Shown here: positions 38,030 to 46,219 of the stretch, one piece after another
Position numbering within the stretch: the stretch's first letter is position 1
How the letters are laid out: each line of letters begins with the position of its first letter
DNA from: Glaciecola petra
GTDB taxonomy: Bacteria > Pseudomonadota > Gammaproteobacteria > Enterobacterales > Alteromonadaceae
Reading direction: 5' to 3'
NCBI RefSeq assembly: GCF_031846345.1
Contig: NZ_JAVRHX010000003.1
Span: 372,001 to 436,000, forward strand
Length of the DNA: 64,000 nt
The notes under the pieces: model-generated
Databases searched by the model: none
Told to the model about the DNA's origin: nothing
Seen by the model: the letters and a program-made list of their open reading frames with translations, nothing else
Program-made: the position numbers and the translations under genes

Positions 38030-38632
38030 CTATTGAGAAATAAATTTGCGCCAATCTTGAGGTGTATTAATGTTGTTTAATTGTTCGTTTGAGGGGATAG
38101 ACAGTTCTTTCGCTTCATAGCTTTCTAATAAGCCTTTTACCGACAGTGTTTTCTGCTGTGACAAATGTGTCAAAAGCTTCTTATGTTGTGTTTCGTCAAA
38201 GCGCAAAACAATAGGAAAGAAAGCGTTCGCATAGAAGCAACTTCTTTTATGCGTAATTGCTTGTGTTAGCAAATAATCAATGAGTAACGGTTTAACACTT
38301 GGCATATCAACAGGTAAAAATAAAATATATTCACCCCTTACTAAACCTAAAGAATTGCAAACGCTATAAATACCACCAACCGGACCAGCATTTGGGTATT
38401 GGTCAATAATACCTTCTGTATTTAAAACGCCTGCTCCTTTACTAACCAAAACCTGCTTAAAACTAAAATAAGAAAGGCTTTGTAAACAATATTCTAAGAG
38501 TGACTTATCCTTATGTACTAGTGCAGACTTGTCGCGCCCCATTCGACGCGACTGTCCGCCAGCTAGTACACAAGCATAAACATTTATATGATCAAAACTT
38601 GGTGCTGAGCCAGAGCCATAATTTGTCAGCAT
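38030..38632 (-). CDS. mobA: molybdenum cofactor guanylyltransferase
   Basis: 200-residue enzyme joining GMP to molybdopterin to form the MGD cofactor used by NasA. Signature CVLAGGQSRRMGRDKS and FLPVDMPSV with GPVGGI are present. The Met start lies within the last 41 bp of the porin gene in another frame, with GGAGAG upstream; no later in-frame Met occurs before the conserved region. Its position after the nitrate transport genes fits a role in nitrate reductase maturation. Confidence 0.92.
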   Translation of the reverse strand: MLTNYGSGSAPSFDHINVYACVLAGGQSRRMGRDKSALVHKDKSLLEYCLQSLSYFSFKQVLVSKGAGVLNTEGIIDQYPNAGPVGGIYSVCNSLGLVRGEYILFLPVDMPSVKPLLIDYLLTQAITHKRSCFYANAFFPIVLRFDETQHKKLLTHLSQQKTLSVKGLLESYEAKELSIPSNEQLNNINTPQDWRKFISQ

Positions 38633-39818
38633 CTACGCGTCCGCTCTCACCGGAATAAGCCGCATATTTAATTCCAAAACCATATTTTTTTGCAAAAGTT
38701 GTTGTGTATTGTACATTAATTTCTGAACCTAAATCATCAATAGTGGCAGTAGCTTCATCAGCATCAAATTGATGATATACCGCTAGCCATTTGCCTCCAA
38801 GGCCTTTGCCGCTCAATGAAAAAGATGTATCCACAAGACCTTGCGCAGGTGTTCCCAGAAATTGATCACTCCAACCATTGAATTTATGCAATGTCGCCAA
38901 AGGAGTCGCAAACCCAAATTGACCTTCATCAGAACCAAGACTCTCGTATCCTAATTTAGCCGTAATGCCAGAAATAGTCGCGCCAACTTGCAAGGATAAA
39001 TAGCCTGCACTAAAGTCAGTTGTGCTAGTTTCACTCGTCTGTGTTGCATACTCTGCGTGATACGAAATTGCAGCGTCATCTAGTTTCATACTCCCTTGAA
39101 AACTTGCACCATAAGTATCTAAGGCATTAGGGACACCGTTATCTACCTCGAGTAAATATGCGTAGGCCGTCAATTTGCCCATTTCTGTTGCATAAGATAC
39201 ATTTAAAAGATGATCTTTAGCATCTAAGTCAGCAAACTCACCAAAAATACGATTGCGTTGGTCAATATAGCTATATTGAACACTCAGCTCTTTTGAGGGT
39301 TTAACAATAACCGTAGCAGCATCAAATGTTTGTCGATCTTGTCGCCATCCTACATGACCGATGAAACGCTGACCATCTAAAGCGATCACTTGGCGGCCAA
39401 GCTTAACCGTTACTGCATCTTTTTTATATTGCAGATAACCTTGGTCCAATTCAGTAAATTCTGGATCTGCTATTACCGAATAAATCCCTGGATTGAAACC
39501 CGCAGGACCTACTGTAAAATCGTCTTGACCCAATGCAATTCGATTATCTTCTAGCTCAACCATGAAGGAAAACCCTTCATAACTTCCAGACTTATATCCT
39601 ACTCGTGTTCTAAAAGTCAAAGCATCTGCATCGCTTAGTGCATTGTCTTGTTCTACACCTTCATAACGAAACCTAAAATCGACCATAGCTTTACCGTCAG
39701 CTAATGCTTCATGAATTGAATCGGCTCTACTTTCGAAAGCGACTAAACTACTCGCAATACAACAAACAGCCGTTGCACTTACGGGGATTTTGAATTGTTT
39801 TTTAAATATATTAAGCAT
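38592..39818 (-). CDS. alginate-export-family outer-membrane porin
   Basis: 408-residue beta-barrel with a signal peptide (cleavage near SRA/DSIHEAL). Alternating beta-strand pattern throughout, C-terminal Phe (LWLSTKF) as in Bam substrates, and LKLGRQVIALDGQRFIG-like and GWRQDRQTFDAA segments of the Alginate_exp (PF13372-type) family. Members occur next to nitrate uptake genes, where they may serve nitrate entry. Here it lies between nrtD and mobA, so that role is favoured over alginate, although an alginate cluster is 4 kb away. Confidence 0.8.
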   Translation of the reverse strand: MLNIFKKQFKIPVSATAVCCIASSLVAFESRADSIHEALADGKAMVDFRFRYEGVEQDNALSDADALTFRTRVGYKSGSYEGFSFMVELEDNRIALGQDDFTVGPAGFNPGIYSVIADPEFTELDQGYLQYKKDAVTVKLGRQVIALDGQRFIGHVGWRQDRQTFDAATVIVKPSKELSVQYSYIDQRNRIFGEFADLDAKDHLLNVSYATEMGKLTAYAYLLEVDNGVPNALDTYGASFQGSMKLDDAAISYHAEYATQTSETSTTDFSAGYLSLQVGATISGITAKLGYESLGSDEGQFGFATPLATLHKFNGWSDQFLGTPAQGLVDTSFSLSGKGLGGKWLAVYHQFDADEATATIDDLGSEINVQYTTTFAKKYGFGIKYAAYSGESGRVDADKLWLWLSTKF

Positions 39819-39918
39819 AAATATTCCTAGTATAAAAAGTGGTGTGCAGCCAAATTTGAGTCAGCCGAACTAGCACCATGTAAAATGGTACAAATTTTAA
39901 AAAATAATATTGGTTATC

Positions 39919-39939
39919 GTGCTACTAAACTCGTAGCAC
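39919..39939 (-). other. stem-loop between nrtD and the porin gene
   Basis: GTGCTAC / GTAGCAC, 7 bp with a 7-base loop, about 20 bp after the nrtD stop. It lacks an immediate T-run, so it may be an mRNA processing or stabilising stem or a weak terminator. Confidence 0.4.
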
Positions 39940-39960
39940 CAATTAGTAAGTAGCCTTTTA

Positions 39961-40827
39961 TTACGCAGCGTTGTTTGCGGAATTAGCCCCCTTTTTATTT
40001 GAGTGTGGAGTTTCATTTGTTTTTTGCTGGCTGAATACCGGCTCGATTTTTCGTTGCTTTTCATAAAGGAATTGCAAGACCTGATGCCTATACTTGTTGT
40101 ATGAGGGATTATCGGCTAGAGCAATACGATTACGAGGCCTTTCAAGGTCGACATCTAAAATTTCACCAATAGTCGCAGAAGGACCATTTGTCATCATTAC
40201 TATTCGATCACTGAGTAATACCGCTTCGTCTACATCATGCGTAATCATAATAACAGTGTTACCTAATGCAGCATGTATCTCCATAACCGAGTCTTGCAGA
40301 TGTGACCGTGTTAAAGCATCCAAGGCGCCAAATGGTTCATCCATTAAAAGTACTTTTGGTTGCATAGATAACGCTCGGGCGATACCCACCCGTTGCTTCA
40401 TTCCGCCAGAAATTTCAGATGGAAGTTTGTCTTTCGCGTGGGTCATTTGAACCAAATCAAGATTATGCTCAACCCACTCTTTCACCTCAATTTTGCTGCG
40501 TTTATTTGGGCTTTGTTTAACCGCTAACTCAACATTTTTATAAACGCTTAACCATGGTAACAAAGAATGGTTTTGGAAAACCACAGCGCGTTCTGGACCA
40601 GGCTCATTTACTTCCAGATTATCTAGTAAAACTCCGCCATAGCTTGCTTGATAAAGGCCAGCGACTATATTAAGAACGGTCGATTTACCACAACCTGAGT
40701 GACCAATTAAGGAAATAAATTCGCCCTTGTTAATTTTTAAATTAACGTCTGTCAGCGCATTGAATGGGCCATTGGCGGTAGGAAAATCGATTCCTACTTG
40801 TGTTAATTCTAGGTGAGTTGCGTTCAT
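39961..40827 (-). CDS. nrtD: nitrate ABC transporter ATP-binding protein
   Basis: 288-residue ATPase energising nitrate uptake. Walker A GHSGCGKST, signature EISGGMKQRVGIARAL, Walker B VLLMDEPFGALD and the switch His in MITHDVDEAVLLSDRI are intact. It is the single-domain form (like NrtD, lacking the extra NrtC substrate-binding domain). Start at 40827 is preceded by AAAGGAAA. It is followed on the same strand by the porin and mobA. Confidence 0.93.
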   Translation of the reverse strand: MNATHLELTQVGIDFPTANGPFNALTDVNLKINKGEFISLIGHSGCGKSTVLNIVAGLYQASYGGVLLDNLEVNEPGPERAVVFQNHSLLPWLSVYKNVELAVKQSPNKRSKIEVKEWVEHNLDLVQMTHAKDKLPSEISGGMKQRVGIARALSMQPKVLLMDEPFGALDALTRSHLQDSVMEIHAALGNTVIMITHDVDEAVLLSDRIVMMTNGPSATIGEILDVDLERPRNRIALADNPSYNKYRHQVLQFLYEKQRKIEPVFSQQKTNETPHSNKKGANSANNAA

Positions 40828-40872
40828 GTTTAATTTCCTTTGCAATTTCTTTGTGTCATGCTAATCAACTAA

Positions 40873-41865
40873 CTAGCGTAAAACGGCATTTTTGTCCCAG
40901 CTAACACTTTTTTGAAGCATTAACATTAAGCGATCCAATATAAAGCCGATTATGCCAATGGTGAGAACAGCTACCATTATTCGAGCCAAAGACTCTGATG
41001 AACCATTTTGAAACTCATCCCAAACAAACTTCCCTAAACCTGGATTTTGCGCCAGCATTTCAGCTGCTATTAGCACCATCCAGCCAATGCCTAAACTCAA
41101 ACGAAGTCCAGTAAAAATCATAGGAATTGAAGATGGTAGAACTATCTTCTGAATATGTTTGAATGTACTTAATCTAAGCACTTTACTAACGTTTATCAGG
41201 TCCTTATCGATACTAGATACACCCACTGCGGTATTAATAAGTGTTGGCCATAAACAACATAGTGCAACGGTGACCGCAGAGGTCACAAAAGATTTAGCAA
41301 ACATAGGATCATCGCTCACATACACAGCACTGACCACCATCGTTACAAGTGGCAGCCAAGCTAATGGTGATACTGGTTTAAATAGTTGAATCAAGGGATT
41401 TAAAGCCGTATAAGTCGACTTACTCAAGCCACAAAGAATGCCCAAAGGCACCGCAATAATAGATGCCAATAAGAATCCAACACCCACGGTATAAAGGCTC
41501 GTCCAAATTTGCTCAAAAAATGTCGGAGCACCTGTGAAAGGGCGAACTTTTGGCTGATAACTAGGATCATCAGCCAATCTTGCTGCATTTCGTGTTTCTT
41601 GGCGTTCGTAAAAAGCCTTCGCTTTCTCTTGTTGTTGATTGTGTTCTTTATACAAACTAACCGTCTGCTCTAATACTGCCGAAGGACCAGGGAATTTACC
41701 TAAAGATGTATCTATTTGAGAAGCAACTGCCGACCAGATACCGATAAAAATCACAAAGCCGATGACCGGAAGTATTAACATGTTTGCATAGCGAAATAAC
41801 ACACTCACTCCTGATGACGGGTTAAGTTTATTACTCATTAATTTTACAATTGCTTGGGACGTCAT
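40873..41865 (-). CDS. nrtB: nitrate ABC transporter permease
   Basis: 330-residue inner-membrane permease. An N-terminal helix (about 25-45) precedes a hydrophilic stretch of about 60 residues rich in Lys and Arg, then six helices including the EAA-loop region (LRLSTFKHIQKIVLPSSIPMIFTGLRLS). The start at 41865 has GGAGAG upstream. Long N-terminal insert aside, it matches NrtB/NasE proteins. It lies between nrtA and nrtD as expected. Confidence 0.93.
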   Translation of the reverse strand: MTSQAIVKLMSNKLNPSSGVSVLFRYANMLILPVIGFVIFIGIWSAVASQIDTSLGKFPGPSAVLEQTVSLYKEHNQQQEKAKAFYERQETRNAARLADDPSYQPKVRPFTGAPTFFEQIWTSLYTVGVGFLLASIIAVPLGILCGLSKSTYTALNPLIQLFKPVSPLAWLPLVTMVVSAVYVSDDPMFAKSFVTSAVTVALCCLWPTLINTAVGVSSIDKDLINVSKVLRLSTFKHIQKIVLPSSIPMIFTGLRLSLGIGWMVLIAAEMLAQNPGLGKFVWDEFQNGSSESLARIMVAVLTIGIIGFILDRLMLMLQKSVSWDKNAVLR

Positions 41866-41915
41866 AGTTTCTCTCCGGTCTTCCATAAAGGCATTTCATA
41901 ATGAAAATGCAGCCT

Positions 41916-43343
41916 TTATAATTTCTGTTCAGCTTTAAGCCCAATTTTAAACGATTCTAAATAATCGTTAGGCTTTGTTCCGTCATAAACCACACCATCT
42001 ATAAACTCAGACTGTGGGGGTTTAAATCCGTCTTCGTCGGCAAAATTTGGAAAATCGCTGGCCTTGGCTTTACCTTCTGCAATGAGAGCTTTTGCGGCCA
42101 TCGCGTAAATATCAGGGCGATATACCTTTTTAGCTATATCCTTGTACCATTGGTCAGACTTAGTTTCAGAAATCTGTCCCCAACGACGCATTTGTGTTAA
42201 ATACCAAATCGCATCACTGTAGTATGGGTAGGTTGCGTTATATCTAAAAAACACATTGAAGTCTGGTATTTCACGCACATCGCCTTTTTCATATTCAAAC
42301 GTGCCTGTCATACTATTTGCTATCACTTCTTCGTCAGCTCCAACATAGTTGCTTTGCGACAGTATTTTTACTGCTTCAGGACGGTTAGCATTATTGTTCG
42401 CATCCAACCACATTGCAGCTCGAATCATAGCTTTAACAACACGAATATGAGTATTTGGGTACTTTTCTTGCCATTCACTTGAAACACCAAACACTTTTTC
42501 TGGATTGTTTTTCCAAATCTCATAGTCAGTAATAACAGGAACACCAATACCCTTAAACACTGCCTGTTGGTTCCAAGGTTCACCTACGCAATAACCGTAA
42601 ATAGTGCCAGCTTCCATTGTGGCGGGCATTTGCGGAGGAGGGGTAACTGATAGTAAAGCTTGGGCACTTATTTGACCGCTAGTATCGCCTTTGTGAGGGG
42701 CATAGAAACCAGGGTGAATACCACCTGCTGCAAGCCAATAACGTAATTCATAATTATGTGTAGAAACTGGAAATACCATTCCCATATTAAATGGCTTGCC
42801 CGCATCAGTATATTCTTGTACTACTGGGGCTAGGGCTTCTGCACTAATTGGATGGACTGGCTTACCGTTTTCATGCGGTATATTTGCCTTCATTTTTTTC
42901 CAAATTTCGTTTGAAACAGTAATGCCGTTGCCATTAAGGTCCATACTAAAGGCAGTCATAATATGCGCTTGAGTACCATACCCAATTGTGGCTCCAAGAG
43001 GCTGGCCTGCTAACATGTGCGCGCCGTCTAATTCACCGGTGATAACACGGTCTAGGAGTACTTTCCAATTTGCCTGCGCCTCAAGAGTAACGTAAAGGCC
43101 TTCGTCTTCAAAATAGCCACGTTCATAAGCAATTGCTAGCGGTGCCATATCGGTTAATTTGATAAAGCCAAATTTCAACTCTTCTTTTTCCGCATATCCT
43201 AGTTTTTCTGCATTAGCATAAGCACTGAATAAAACACTAGAAAGTAGTGTAATCGCAACTGCGAAATTAGTTAAAGTGCCACGAGGGGCTGGTAAGCTTT
43301 TCACTTTGTTTGTGACCTTGTTTAAATATGTACGAATGTTCAT
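41916..43343 (-). CDS. nrtA: nitrate ABC transporter substrate-binding protein
   Basis: 475-residue periplasmic nitrate-binding protein of the NrtA/NasF/CmpA family. A signal peptide (about residues 24-45, ending YANA) precedes LKFGFIKLTDMAPLAIAYERG, WKVLLDRVITGELDGAHML, NGNGITVS, WLAAGGIHPG and YGYCVGEPWNQQA, which carry the nitrate contacts. AGGAA precedes the ATG. It heads nrtABD and is controlled by the leader and sigma-54 promoter described upstream. Confidence 0.95.
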   Translation of the reverse strand: MNIRTYLNKVTNKVKSLPAPRGTLTNFAVAITLLSSVLFSAYANAEKLGYAEKEELKFGFIKLTDMAPLAIAYERGYFEDEGLYVTLEAQANWKVLLDRVITGELDGAHMLAGQPLGATIGYGTQAHIMTAFSMDLNGNGITVSNEIWKKMKANIPHENGKPVHPISAEALAPVVQEYTDAGKPFNMGMVFPVSTHNYELRYWLAAGGIHPGFYAPHKGDTSGQISAQALLSVTPPPQMPATMEAGTIYGYCVGEPWNQQAVFKGIGVPVITDYEIWKNNPEKVFGVSSEWQEKYPNTHIRVVKAMIRAAMWLDANNNANRPEAVKILSQSNYVGADEEVIANSMTGTFEYEKGDVREIPDFNVFFRYNATYPYYSDAIWYLTQMRRWGQISETKSDQWYKDIAKKVYRPDIYAMAAKALIAEGKAKASDFPNFADEDGFKPPQSEFIDGVVYDGTKPNDYLESFKIGLKAEQKL

Positions 43344-43387
43344 CTTTGTATTCCTGTGCTACATCAAGATAATTTTCCAAAAAAAAA

Positions 43388-43460
43388 CCCACGATAGTGA
43401 TGAATTAACATCTCTATCGTGGGCTACTTTGCCTAAGTGTGTACTGCTTCATCGCAATAC
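43388..43460 (-). promoter_or_regulatory. ANTAR-type antitermination leader of nrtA
   Basis: On the minus strand, hairpin P1 has a perfect-length 7-bp stem GTATTGC / GCAGTAC (one G-T pair) closing the hexaloop GATGAA (43441-43460). Hairpin P2 is GGC-AAAGTA-GCC (43422-43433), a hexaloop with A1 and G4. The 3' arm of P2 shares two bases with the intrinsic terminator: stem CCCACGATAG / CTATCGTGGG (43388-43423) followed by nine U. P1 has G rather than A at loop position 1. Forming P2 blocks the terminator, the mechanism known for NasR/NasT-type ANTAR proteins. Confidence 0.85.
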
Positions 43461-43569
43461 AAACTAGTGTGTCGTTATTCCACACAGTTTTTATTATATG
43501 CTTGACGAAAACAGGGGGATTGTTACGTCAAGAAGGATTATCTGTGTTAGCTCCTTTCACATGCTGGTT

Positions 43570-43586
43570 TGCATCAATGATGCCAA
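43570..43586 (-). promoter_or_regulatory. sigma-54 promoter of nrtA
   Basis: TTGGCATCATTGATGCA on the minus strand has GG and GC separated by exactly 10 bases, as required for the -24/-12 elements. A start site near 43559 would give a leader of about 215 bases containing the ANTAR hairpins. The 43344-43775 gap otherwise contains the upstream NtrC-like site and the terminator of the GntR gene. Confidence 0.75.
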
Positions 43587-43647
43587 CTTTTTTAATCTTT
43601 ATTTTTCAATAGCTTACATTTCACAATGCTTTTGATGATAGAAATAT

Positions 43648-43664
43648 TGGTTTACACTAGTGCA
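43648..43664. promoter_or_regulatory. NtrC-like enhancer site of nrtA
   Basis: TGGTTTACACTAGTGCA agrees at 11 of 17 positions with the palindrome TGCACTATATTGGTGCA. Its near edge lies 64 bp from the -24 GG, the same distance as in the nirB promoter. Confidence 0.5.
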
Positions 43665-43712
43665 TTCATAAGGGGGCAATGCCCTAAACTGGTTCAGTTA
43701 TTTGGCATTAAA

Positions 43713-43739
43713 AAAGCCACATCTAACAAGTGTGGCTTT
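43713..43739 (-). terminator. intrinsic terminator after the GntR-family gene
   Basis: Stem AAAGCCACA / TGTGGCTTT, followed on the minus strand by TTTTT; 36 bp past the regulator stop codon. Confidence 0.85.
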
Positions 43740-43775
43740 CAATAATAATTTTGCTGGTCAATTGGCTATTGAGCG

Positions 43776-44507
43776 TCAGCTAACCAAATGATTAAGAGAA
43801 TATAAATCTCGGGTCTGATTAGATTTTTTCCTGACCTCTTCTAATGCTCTTGCTTCGCTTATCTCAAACAAATTATTGATTAAACGATTAAAATGTAAAT
43901 GCATCGCTGCCCTCGCTTCAGCCGAGTCGCGCTTAGATAAGGCTAAATAGATATTTCTATGCTCCTCTGACCTATCGCTGTTACTGCCATCACAAACATT
44001 TTTGTATGCATTAATGATGTCGGGTTGTGAGTCTCTCAATTGCCAAAATCTTTCAACAGCGAGTAACACTGCGTTATTACGTGTTGCTTTAGATATAATG
44101 AAATGGAATTCTCGGTCGGCATTTTCTGCATCAATACCCTTTTCCATCGCAATTAAAGTGGCTTCCAATTTTTTCAACTCTGCTTCGGTAATTGATACTG
44201 CAGCCAATGCAGCTGCTTCGCCTTCTACTAAAGCCCTTGCTTGTGTCAATTCAAATGCGCTGACTCGAATATCAGATTCTTCAATTTGCGGGTTTTGCAG
44301 TACATATACGCCTGAGCTCGTTTTCACTTCGACTCGACGTCTTACTTCTAATGCGATTATCGCTTCGCGGATTGTTGGACGACTTACATCAAACAATTCT
44401 GCAAGTTTACGCTCTGGTGGCAACCGACTTCCAGGAGGGAACTCTCCTGAATCTATAAGCGTTTCAATTTTATCGACAATCTGCCAAAACATTCGACTGC
44501 TTTTCAT
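43776..44507 (-). CDS. GntR/FadR-family transcriptional regulator
   Basis: 243-residue DNA-binding regulator. N-terminal winged helix GEFPPGSRLPPERKLAELF and VSRPTIREAIIALE, then the VEVKTSSGVYV wing, and a helical FCD ligand domain with metal-binding pattern Asp-x3-His (REFHFII), and AMHLHFNRL. Such proteins often bind uronate breakdown products. It is divergent from kdgF and is probably the local alginate-pathway repressor, acting at the palindrome at 44675-44699. Confidence 0.9.
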   Translation of the reverse strand: MKSSRMFWQIVDKIETLIDSGEFPPGSRLPPERKLAELFDVSRPTIREAIIALEVRRRVEVKTSSGVYVLQNPQIEESDIRVSAFELTQARALVEGEAAALAAVSITEAELKKLEATLIAMEKGIDAENADREFHFIISKATRNNAVLLAVERFWQLRDSQPDIINAYKNVCDGSNSDRSEEHRNIYLALSKRDSAEARAAMHLHFNRLINNLFEISEARALEEVRKKSNQTRDLYSLNHLVS

Positions 44508-44674
44508 GTTTACCTCTTACCTATTCCTATCTTATTAAATGTATAAATATTCACAAGAATGCTTTTTTCTTATCGACTTGTTGGTAACTTAGCTTTCTTG
44601 ATAAATGGCCAATGACAGCCCCATTCATACTTACTTACAAATTCTAGTTATAAGCATACACCTCTTTGGAATTA

Positions 44675-44699
44675 TTACCAATAAAACCTTAATTGGTAA
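44675..44699. promoter_or_regulatory. probable GntR/FadR-type operator
   Basis: Inverted repeat TTACCAAT (44675-44682) and ATTGGTAA (44692-44699), an 8-bp perfect arm pair with a 9-bp spacer. It lies between the divergent regulator and kdgF, 21 bp upstream of the kdgF -35. FadR-type operators typically contain a GGT/ACC core, here GGT and ACC in both arms. Confidence 0.55.
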
Positions 44700-44719
44700 G
44701 TGAAAAATTATACTAATGG

Positions 44720-44748
44720 TTGACAAAAAGCACTAGCATTGCTTCAAT
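44720..44748 (+). promoter_or_regulatory. sigma-70-type promoter of kdgF
   Basis: TTGACA at 44720-44725 and TTCAAT at 44743-44748, 17 bp apart. The -35 overlaps TGGTTGACAA, a sequence also at the -35 of the alginate lyase operon. Confidence 0.5.
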
Positions 44749-44777
44749 ACTTTATAAATAAATTAAGGAAACATATT

Positions 44778-45116
44778 ATGAGACAAAGTAGCGCATTTAT
44801 TTTAGGTGATACACAACCCATCGAAGACTTAGGCAACGGTATGAAACGCCAATTAATGGGATATAATCAGCAAATTTTAATGGCAAAAGTTTGGTTTGAA
44901 GAAGGAGCAATTGGCTACGTTCACGAGCACCATCATGCACAAGTTGCTTATGTAGAAAGTGGTGAGTTTGAAGTACAAATGGGTGAAGAAAAACGCTTGC
45001 TCAAGGCGGGTGATTGCTTTTTTGTAGAGCCTAATATGAAACATGGTGCTGTTTGTAAAAAAGCAGGCATTTTATTGGATGTTTTTAGCCCTTGCCGAGA
45101 AGATTTCATAGAATAG
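44778..45116 (+). CDS. kdgF: cupin protein KdgF, unsaturated uronate ring-opening
   Basis: 112-residue single cupin. KdgF converts the ring-form unsaturated monouronates left by lyases to linear DEH (for alginate) or DKI (for pectin). Metal ligands are in HEHHHAQVAYVESGEFEV and the late His in EPNMKHGAVC. The start at 44778 has AAGGAA; an earlier in-frame Met lies in the promoter. It opposes the regulator and feeds the DEH reductase encoded at 52207. Confidence 0.87.
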   Translation: MRQSSAFILGDTQPIEDLGNGMKRQLMGYNQQILMAKVWFEEGAIGYVHEHHHAQVAYVESGEFEVQMGEEKRLLKAGDCFFVEPNMKHGAVCKKAGILLDVFSPCREDFIE

Positions 45117-45134
45117 TTTTCAATCTTTGATATT

Positions 45135-45164
45135 AAAAACGACCAGCGAAGCTTGGTCGTTTTT
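45135..45164. terminator. bidirectional intrinsic terminator, kdgF and PL7 gene
   Basis: Stem AAAAACGACCA / TGGTCGTTTTT with an 8-base loop, between convergent gene ends, with A-rich and T-rich flanks. Confidence 0.88.
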
Positions 45165-45229
45165 CAGGTAGGATTTTCAAACAGTAACTACATTCAAATG
45201 TATCCCGAGATTTAGCGATATCTGAGTTG

Positions 45230-46219
45230 CTAATGCTGATTATCTAGATGATAAAAGGTAGCTTGTACAAAGTCTTTTGGGTTACCGCTATTATTTTGGT
45301 TATAAACACCCGCCTTAAAATACATATACTGACTTGTTTTGTTATAACCACTTTCACTCATGTCAAAAGCTTTGGTAATATTCTCCTTGCCTGCACGTAT
45401 AAGCGTCACAATTAAAATATGCTTTTCAACACTAATTTTGTAGCTAAATTTTTCATTTAACGCGATACCGTCTTCGGGATTAGGCAAAGTATGAGAACGC
45501 GTTCCCACTAGATTAACCCATACATCATCACCATCGTTAATCTCATGAGCGAAATATATGGAGCCTTTTTCGTTATTGGGGAGTTTCCGATAATACAGGC
45601 GTATTGGCTCATCATCTGTCGCATGTATTTGACCAATGATGACACGGCCGACCATTTTTGTGTCACCTGTAAACGACACTCTATTAACTGCTAGAGTAGC
45701 CTCGAGACTGCCATCTATTGCACCTGCTTTGCGACGCGCAGATCCATGCGCAGAACCAAATACCCAGTTATTACCAGTGACACCTTGGGTTTTCATTCTA
45801 GTGTCGCCTCGCCTCAACATTTCACGTAATTCGGTCCGTGGATACTTGGTATTTTTAGACGTTTTAGCACCTTTATTTGGACAAGCGAACACCATGCCAC
45901 CATCACTAGCAGTATAAAACAATGGCGGCAGTTCAAAATCCTGAGCCAAACGCTTTTCGTATACGGTGTCGGCCTTTTTGTCTTTATTTAAGTCAGTCGG
46001 CAGTGTGAGGCTCCAATCAAGAAGATCAAAATTACCACTCGGTTTTTTGTTGGGATCTAATGATTCGAAATCACCTAAGAGCTCACCGTCGACTAAATTG
46101 ATATGAGAAGCAGGAATTACGCTTTCATCTTCTATCAGCTCTGCACAAACTTGCGAAGAAACAAACGCAAGAAAAGCACAGAGAATAAAAGTCTGGTTAA
46201 AACAACCTGCTTGTTTCAC
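45230..46219 (-). CDS. alginate lyase, polysaccharide lyase family 7
   Basis: 329-residue secreted endolyase cleaving alginate by beta-elimination. After a signal peptide ending near QVCA, a jelly-roll PL7 domain shows the catalytic segments RTELREML, QIHA (His) and YFKAGVYNQ (Tyr). The domain occupies almost the whole mature protein. Start GTG overlaps the stop of the MFS gene (TAGTG), so it is translated as last gene of the operon. Confidence 0.93.
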   Translation of the reverse strand: MKQAGCFNQTFILCAFLAFVSSQVCAELIEDESVIPASHINLVDGELLGDFESLDPNKKPSGNFDLLDWSLTLPTDLNKDKKADTVYEKRLAQDFELPPLFYTASDGGMVFACPNKGAKTSKNTKYPRTELREMLRRGDTRMKTQGVTGNNWVFGSAHGSARRKAGAIDGSLEATLAVNRVSFTGDTKMVGRVIIGQIHATDDEPIRLYYRKLPNNEKGSIYFAHEINDGDDVWVNLVGTRSHTLPNPEDGIALNEKFSYKISVEKHILIVTLIRAGKENITKAFDMSESGYNKTSQYMYFKAGVYNQNNSGNPKDFVQATFYHLDNQH

